This document shows, one piece after another, positions 60,862 through 64,000 of a DNA stretch of 64,000 nt. How positions within the stretch are numbered: the stretch's first letter is position 1; every line of letters begins with the position of its first letter. This DNA is from a virus. The position numbers and the translations under genes are program-made. Below the pieces are notes generated by a model. The model was given only the letters and a program-made list of their open reading frames with translations, made no database searches and was not told the origin of the DNA. The stretch is from IMG/VR virus record IMGVR_UViG_3300035698_016797, positions 117,031 to 181,030 of that record; one strand, given 5' to 3'.

Positions 60862-61065
60862 ATGGATAGTAAAGATGGAACACTTTGTCCCAGGTGGGAA
60901 GATCCTGTCCAAAGAAATATCATTCCAGGACAGGATATGCAAAGAGCGGGACATGTTGACATCATTTTCGTTGGCGAAGAAGAGGAGACTGCTCATTCGT
61001 CATATCTCGAAGAAGATTTTTCAAACGACGAATTAATAGGAGCGAGTGGGCGATTAGCTCAATAG
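60862..61065 (+). CDS. Small acidic unknown protein ending inside tRNA-Arg
   Basis: A 67-residue protein with CAGGAGATAACA before ATG. Acidic, with no motif known (DIIFVGEEEETAHSSYLEED). Its last codons (GRLAQ and stop) are read from tRNA-Arg(ACG): the stop is a UAG in the D-loop. The overlap is 18 bases. Confidence 0.5.
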   Translation: MDSKDGTLCPRWEDPVQRNIIPGQDMQRAGHVDIIFVGEEEETAHSSYLEEDFSNDELIGASGRLAQ

Positions 61066-61124
61066 AATAGAGCACCTGGCTACGAACCAGGAGGTTGGGG
61101 GTTTGAATCCCTCATCGCTCGCCA
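61048..61124 (+). tRNA. tRNA-Arg(ACG)
   Basis: Acceptor GGGCGAT/ATCGCTC, anticodon stem CCTGG/CCAGG, loop CTACGAA (ACG; inosine expected at position 34), G73, CCA encoded. Reads CGU, CGC and CGA; CGC occurs in leader 2. Confidence 0.92.
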
Positions 61125-61131
61125 CATTTTT

Positions 61132-61668
61132 ATGGAATATCTAAGATCGGAAAAAGAATACATCTATTTGAATTACGTATGTGAAAGAGTAGAGTCCTAT
61201 TTTCCAGAAGCACAAACAATGCTTGATGTAGGTAGTAATACCGGCCTTTATCTGAAAAGGTTCGAATGGATTCCAAGTGTGACAGCTATAGATATCTTAA
61301 CAGTACCAAGCTTTGATTTTGTCAACGGAATCAAGGCAAACTTTCTTGAGCATGACTTTGAAGGTCAGTCTTTTGAAGTAGTAACGTGTCTGCAAATGCT
61401 TGAACACGTAAAAAATCCAAGAGACTTTTTTGTTAAGATGGTTGAGTTGACAAAAGGAGTTTTGATAGTATCTTTACCATACAAGTGGAGTGCAGACAGT
61501 ATTGCAGACCACATTCACGATCCAATTGACGACAAGAAGATGATGGATTGGTTTGGAGCTTTCCCCACACACTGTTGTACCATTACGGAGCCGGAAAATA
61601 GAGGTATTAGAGTGATATGCCTATTCAGATTCTACGACGAAAAGCAGAAAGAGAGATATTATGGCTAA
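61132..61668 (+). CDS. SAM-dependent methyltransferase (class I)
   Basis: A 178-residue protein. Motif I MLDVGSNTGLYLKRF (residues 30-44), an acidic AIDI, motif FEVVTCLQMLEHVKNP, and a later VLIVSLPYKW follow the class I Rossmann methyltransferase order. No target domain is visible, so a small-molecule or other substrate is likely. The ATG is seven bases after the tRNA-Arg CCA end and no ribosome binding site is seen. It overlaps the next gene by 8 bases. Confidence 0.72.
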   Translation: MEYLRSEKEYIYLNYVCERVESYFPEAQTMLDVGSNTGLYLKRFEWIPSVTAIDILTVPSFDFVNGIKANFLEHDFEGQSFEVVTCLQMLEHVKNPRDFFVKMVELTKGVLIVSLPYKWSADSIADHIHDPIDDKKMMDWFGAFPTHCCTITEPENRGIRVICLFRFYDEKQKERYYG

Positions 61669-61960
61669 TGCAATTGTGATCAGCAGGTTTGGAAAACTTC
61701 TGGGAGTTTTTACTCAAAAACAAAAGGCATGGCAATCTATACAGGAATGTGAAGAGGAAGAAGACTTGGAGAAGATTCTTGTGATGGTTGATTCCAGACC
61801 AACAGCAAGAGAGGAAGTTGTTCCATTAACATATGCAAAGCTATGCAAGCAGTTGTCTGAAATGGGTCGTGCAGACATAAGGTCTGTTACAAAGCTTGAA
61901 CCGGCTCAAATTAGATATGGACTATGGCAAGTTGAAATTAATGTCCCAGTAGCTCAGTAG
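61661..61960 (+). CDS. Small unknown protein ending inside split tRNA-Arg
   Basis: A 99-residue protein with AGAGAGATATT before ATG. Helical and acidic (AWQSIQECEEEEDLEKILVM), no known motif. The last codons (NVPVAQ and stop) are read from the 5' exon of tRNA-Arg(UCU); the UAG stop is in the D-loop, as at the ACG tRNA. Confidence 0.5.
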   Translation: MANAIVISRFGKLLGVFTQKQKAWQSIQECEEEEDLEKILVMVDSRPTAREEVVPLTYAKLCKQLSEMGRADIRSVTKLEPAQIRYGLWQVEINVPVAQ

Positions 61961-61976
61961 ATAGAGCAACTGACTT

Positions 61977-62582
61977 TAACTAAAAAGGAGCGTTCTATGT
62001 GGAAGATTGAGAAGATTGTTAGCAAGGGCGATTACGATTACGCTGTTGTTTTCAAACATCCCACAGCAACCAAACACGGGTATGTATTGGAACATCGGAT
62101 AGTAATAGAGAATAGTCTGGGTAGGCTTCTCAATCCAAATGAAGTTGTTCATCATAAAAACGGTGATCGAAAAGACAATCGCTTAGAAAATCTTAAAGTA
62201 ATGAAACGTAAAGAACATTGTTCTAAACATGGATTGAAACAAGGCAGGTTATGGGTAGTATTAAAATGCCCTGAATGCGCTAAGATTTTCGAGAAACCAA
62301 AGAATAAATCCTTTCTTCAACAGGGCACGAGTTACACAACTTGTTCACCACAATGTAGAGGAAGATTTTCTAGAAAGATGCAACTTCAAGGAATAACCAT
62401 AGAACTGGAGAGGGCTATATCGGGGAATCTCGTAAGTAAGTATAGGAAATACTCCACGACAATCCCGAGCAAACCATTAACAATGGGATGCGTAGAGGCC
62501 ATACGCCCTCAGTCTGGAATGGCTAAGAGATGGTCCAGCCAGCAAGCTTGAAAAAGTGGTTATGGAAACATGATGCTGGAAG
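61977..62582 (+). mobile_element. Group I intron in the tRNA-Arg anticodon
   Basis: 606 bases, between anticodon positions 34 and 35. The core has a P-like ATATCGGGGAA (62416-62426), Q-like GACAATCCCGAGC (62458-62470), an R-like GCGTAGAGGCCATACGC (62490-62506) and S-like AAGAGATGGTCC (62524-62535). P4 can form between CGGG and CCCG. An HNH endonuclease frame occupies 61997-62551 and overlaps the core. Confidence 0.75.
61997..62551 (+). CDS. HNH homing endonuclease inside the group I intron
   Basis: A 184-residue protein with GGAG eight bases before ATG. HNH core: HGYVLEHRIVIENSLGRLL, then NEVVHHKNGDRKDNRLENL (HH 52-53, N61, N64), the zinc-stabilised beta-beta-alpha-metal nuclease. A CPEC...CSPQC pair of motifs follows and may bind a structural zinc. 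The C-terminal ~45 residues coincide with the intron core (P, Q, R and S), so this part serves both protein and ribozyme and may be tolerated rather than selected. It would cut intronless alleles to spread the intron. Confidence 0.85.
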   Translation: MWKIEKIVSKGDYDYAVVFKHPTATKHGYVLEHRIVIENSLGRLLNPNEVVHHKNGDRKDNRLENLKVMKRKEHCSKHGLKQGRLWVVLKCPECAKIFEKPKNKSFLQQGTSYTTCSPQCRGRFSRKMQLQGITIELERAISGNLVSKYRKYSTTIPSKPLTMGCVEAIRPQSGMAKRWSSQQA

Positions 62583-62639
62583 CTAATCAGTAGGTCGTAG
62601 GTGCAAATCCTACCTGGGACACCAACTAGAAAGAACAAT

Positions 62640-63230
62640 ATGACACATTCAGATTTTGGACAAGACGTATATATCAGAGACAGATTCTTCCGTGGATCAA
62701 AGTCTGGGTGCTGTTTGGAGGCTGGTGCTCAAGATGGAGAATCCCACAGCAACACTCTTTTGTTTGAAGAGGAGCATGAGTGGGATAGAATTTTGATAGA
62801 GCCAGATCCAAAACACATGCAAGTTTTGAAGACAAGAAAGAATGGTAGAAAGTATTGTGCACCCCTGTGGGATGTAACCGGCGATACTGTGGTAATGAAC
62901 GACATCAATAAGAACGGATGGACCCACATAGATAAATATGGTCCTAAGAATGTAGAGATTGTCCACCAGTGGAATGCTGTCACAATCGGGATTAACGATG
63001 TGTTGCCACAATATACAGACTTGGTATCGCTGGACACAGAAGGATCAGAGCATGTAATTGTTGGAGCAATAGACTTTAGTAGATTCAAAATTGCAGTGTT
63101 CCTCATTGAAGCAAAGGAGTCAAGAGAATATATTGGTAAAATCCTCAAAAGAGAAGGGTATATATTCTACAATACAATCAAGCATGACGTAATCTATTAT
63201 GATCCAAAACTGATACAGCCGAAAGGATAG
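62640..63230 (+). CDS. FkbM-family methyltransferase
   Basis: A 196-residue protein starting at MTHSDFGQDVYI (AGAAAGAACAAT upstream). CCLEAGAQDGESHSNTLLFE, IEPDPKHM, and TDLVSLDTEGSEH are the SAM-binding and acidic motifs of FkbM-type enzymes, which often methylate sugar or natural-product hydroxyls. With the glycosyltransferase it could modify virion or cell glycans. It is separated from the tRNA-Arg 3' exon by 15 bases. Confidence 0.75.
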   Translation: MTHSDFGQDVYIRDRFFRGSKSGCCLEAGAQDGESHSNTLLFEEEHEWDRILIEPDPKHMQVLKTRKNGRKYCAPLWDVTGDTVVMNDINKNGWTHIDKYGPKNVEIVHQWNAVTIGINDVLPQYTDLVSLDTEGSEHVIVGAIDFSRFKIAVFLIEAKESREYIGKILKREGYIFYNTIKHDVIYYDPKLIQPKG

Positions 63231-63234
63231 TTAA

Positions 63235-63612
63235 ATGCTATTAGCAGTGCCAGAAGAAGAGAGAAAGCGTAAAAAAACGCTTCCAAAATATGTAGACGCC
63301 AACAACGTTGAACACATGAAGGCTATGCAAATCTTCTTTGAAACAGGAGGATTTCCAAGAGAGTTCGTAGAAGGTGTTCCAAAGGATATGGAATTTACAC
63401 AATTTTGGTTTGTACAACTTCTTGAAAAGTTGGCAAAGAAATGGGTACAATATAAATTGTCAGAGATTAAACCGGAGTCTACCGAGCCAGCAGATGCTGC
63501 TCCACCTCCAACTGTTGCAAAGGATGACTCCGGTCCTTCAGTGAAAAAGAGAGTTCGTAAACGTAAGCCAAAGACTAAAGAGGATACTAAAAGTGAAAAA
63601 ACGCAAAAGTAA
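63235..63612 (+). CDS. Small protein with basic disordered C terminus
   Basis: A 125-residue protein with AAAGGATAGTTAA before ATG. N-terminal helical region (MKAMQIFFETGGFP, then MEFTQFWFVQLLEKLAKKW) and a long Lys/Arg/Pro-rich tail (KKRVRKRKPKTKEDTKSEK). Probably nucleic-acid binding. No known family. Confidence 0.5.
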   Translation: MLLAVPEEERKRKKTLPKYVDANNVEHMKAMQIFFETGGFPREFVEGVPKDMEFTQFWFVQLLEKLAKKWVQYKLSEIKPESTEPADAAPPPTVAKDDSGPSVKKRVRKRKPKTKEDTKSEKTQK

Positions 63613-63632
63613 ATCTCGAATATGTCCCATGT

Positions 63633-63710
63633 TGGGGCATAGCTTAGTCTGGTTAAAGCATCCGTCTTATAAACGGAAGACCATGAGTTCAAATCTCATT
63701 GTCCCTACCA
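63633..63710 (+). tRNA. tRNA-Ile(UAU)
   Basis: Anticodon stem TCCGT/ACGGA, loop CTTATAA (UAU), T-arm ATGAG TTCAAAT CTCAT, CCA encoded. Acceptor GGGGCA/TGTCCC with U1-U72 unpaired. Bacteria usually read AUA with a lysidine CAU tRNA; this UAU species avoids lysidine. Confidence 0.88.
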
Positions 63711-63714
63711 CATC

Positions 63715-64000
63715 ATGAACATGGTGAAAGAATACGTCGATGGCATCTCGCTTGTGGTCCCAGAGCAGTTCCCTACACTGCTTAAGGATCAGTACGACGA
63801 CATATGTAATGGTATAGGCGCAGCATGGATGCCGTTCAAGCTAAATCGAATCTGGGGCTTGAACTGCAAGGTGATAGGAGATATTCACGATTGTGGATAT
63901 GAATACGCAGAACCCACATGGTCTGCTAAACAGATTCAAGATTGGTTTTTTAAGGACAATTTGACAACATGGATCATTGCCAAGTCAAAATATAAGTGGC
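63715..64000 (+). CDS. Unknown protein with HDxxY motif, partial (3' end outside window)
   Basis: An open frame of 95 codons starting four bases after the tRNA-Ile CCA end, with no ribosome binding site. The segment CNGIGAAWMPFKLNRIWGLN, then IGDIHDCGYEYAEPT and WFFKDNL resembles a phage family with a CNG...C..HD..Y pattern of phospholipase-like or related small proteins. The family is uncertain. It is cut by the window edge. Confidence 0.5.
   Translation, partial: MNMVKEYVDGISLVVPEQFPTLLKDQYDDICNGIGAAWMPFKLNRIWGLNCKVIGDIHDCGYEYAEPTWSAKQIQDWFFKDNLTTWIIAKSKYKW

Larger units (their letters stand above)
61943..62624 (+). tRNA. tRNA-Arg(UCU) split by a group I intron
   Basis: 5' exon 61943-61976 (acceptor GTCCCAG, D-arm, stem ACTGA, loop CTT), 3' exon 62583-62624 (CTAA, TCAGT, T-arm GTAGG/CCTAC, CTGGGAC, A, CCA). 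Joining gives loop CTTCTAA, anticodon UCU. The intron end at G62582 follows the group I rule. A Lys(UUU) reading would need an intron ending in C, which is less likely. Confidence 0.8.

Overview
The window looks like part of a large double-stranded DNA tailed phage (Caudoviricetes), most likely a long-tailed siphovirus. The evidence is a complete head-tail morphogenesis series (large terminase, portal, protease, scaffold, decoration protein, HK97-type capsid protein, connectors, tail tube, chaperones, a 5506-residue tape measure, distal tail proteins). No integrase, sheath or rRNA gene is visible. It uses the standard bacterial code, strong AGGAGG-type ribosome binding sites and consensus TTGACA / TATAAT promoters. 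The host is not identifiable; a Gram-positive host is a weak guess from the strong ribosome binding sites and the style of the fibre repeats.

Left part (1-51.8 kb, all minus strand, transcribed right to left). A divergent promoter region near 51.85 kb starts a run of small regulatory and metabolic genes: a MazZ-like nucleotide hydrolase, zinc-ribbon proteins, an HD hydrolase, a SEC-C protein and a sigma-70-family factor. Then come virion-display genes (47.6-34.4 kb): a four-LamG adhesin, a protein joining a copy of the head decoration domain to a LamG domain, a multidomain glycosyltransferase, a radical SAM enzyme and a 918-residue beta-repeat/Fn3 fibre. Next is the head module (34.4-23.7 kb) and then the tail module (23.7 kb to the left edge). 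The tape measure carries an intact zinc-protease motif near its N terminus. A hub-like baseplate gene runs off the left edge.

Right part (51.9-64 kb, plus strand). This is an interleaved array of 20 recognisable tRNA genes plus one aberrant tRNA-like element, mixed with small accessory genes: Smr, ThyX-like, a second radical SAM, NADAR, a PTH2-like protein, a Lar-like protein, a PD-(D/E)XK-like protein, an HD hydrolase and two methyltransferases. One tRNA-Arg is split in its anticodon by a group I intron carrying an HNH endonuclease gene.

The most striking signal is a pair of short leader ORFs, each followed by mutually exclusive RNA hairpins and an intrinsic terminator, exactly like amino-acid-operon attenuators. 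Leader 1 (51920-52000) is dominated by Leu, Ser, Tyr and Phe codons, and the next tRNAs are Ser, Tyr, Leu, Phe, Leu, Leu, Ser, Leu. Leader 2 (56317-56391) contains the run RKWRNNGTGKTG, and the next tRNAs are Gly, Trp, Gly, Thr, Asn, Lys, Arg, Arg, Ile. I infer that the phage tunes transcription of its tRNA array to shortage of the same charged tRNAs.

A second theme is tRNA punctuation: several reading frames end on a UAG supplied by the next tRNA gene, and three begin 4-7 bases after a tRNA 3' end with no ribosome binding site. tRNA processing and mRNA maturation are therefore physically coupled.
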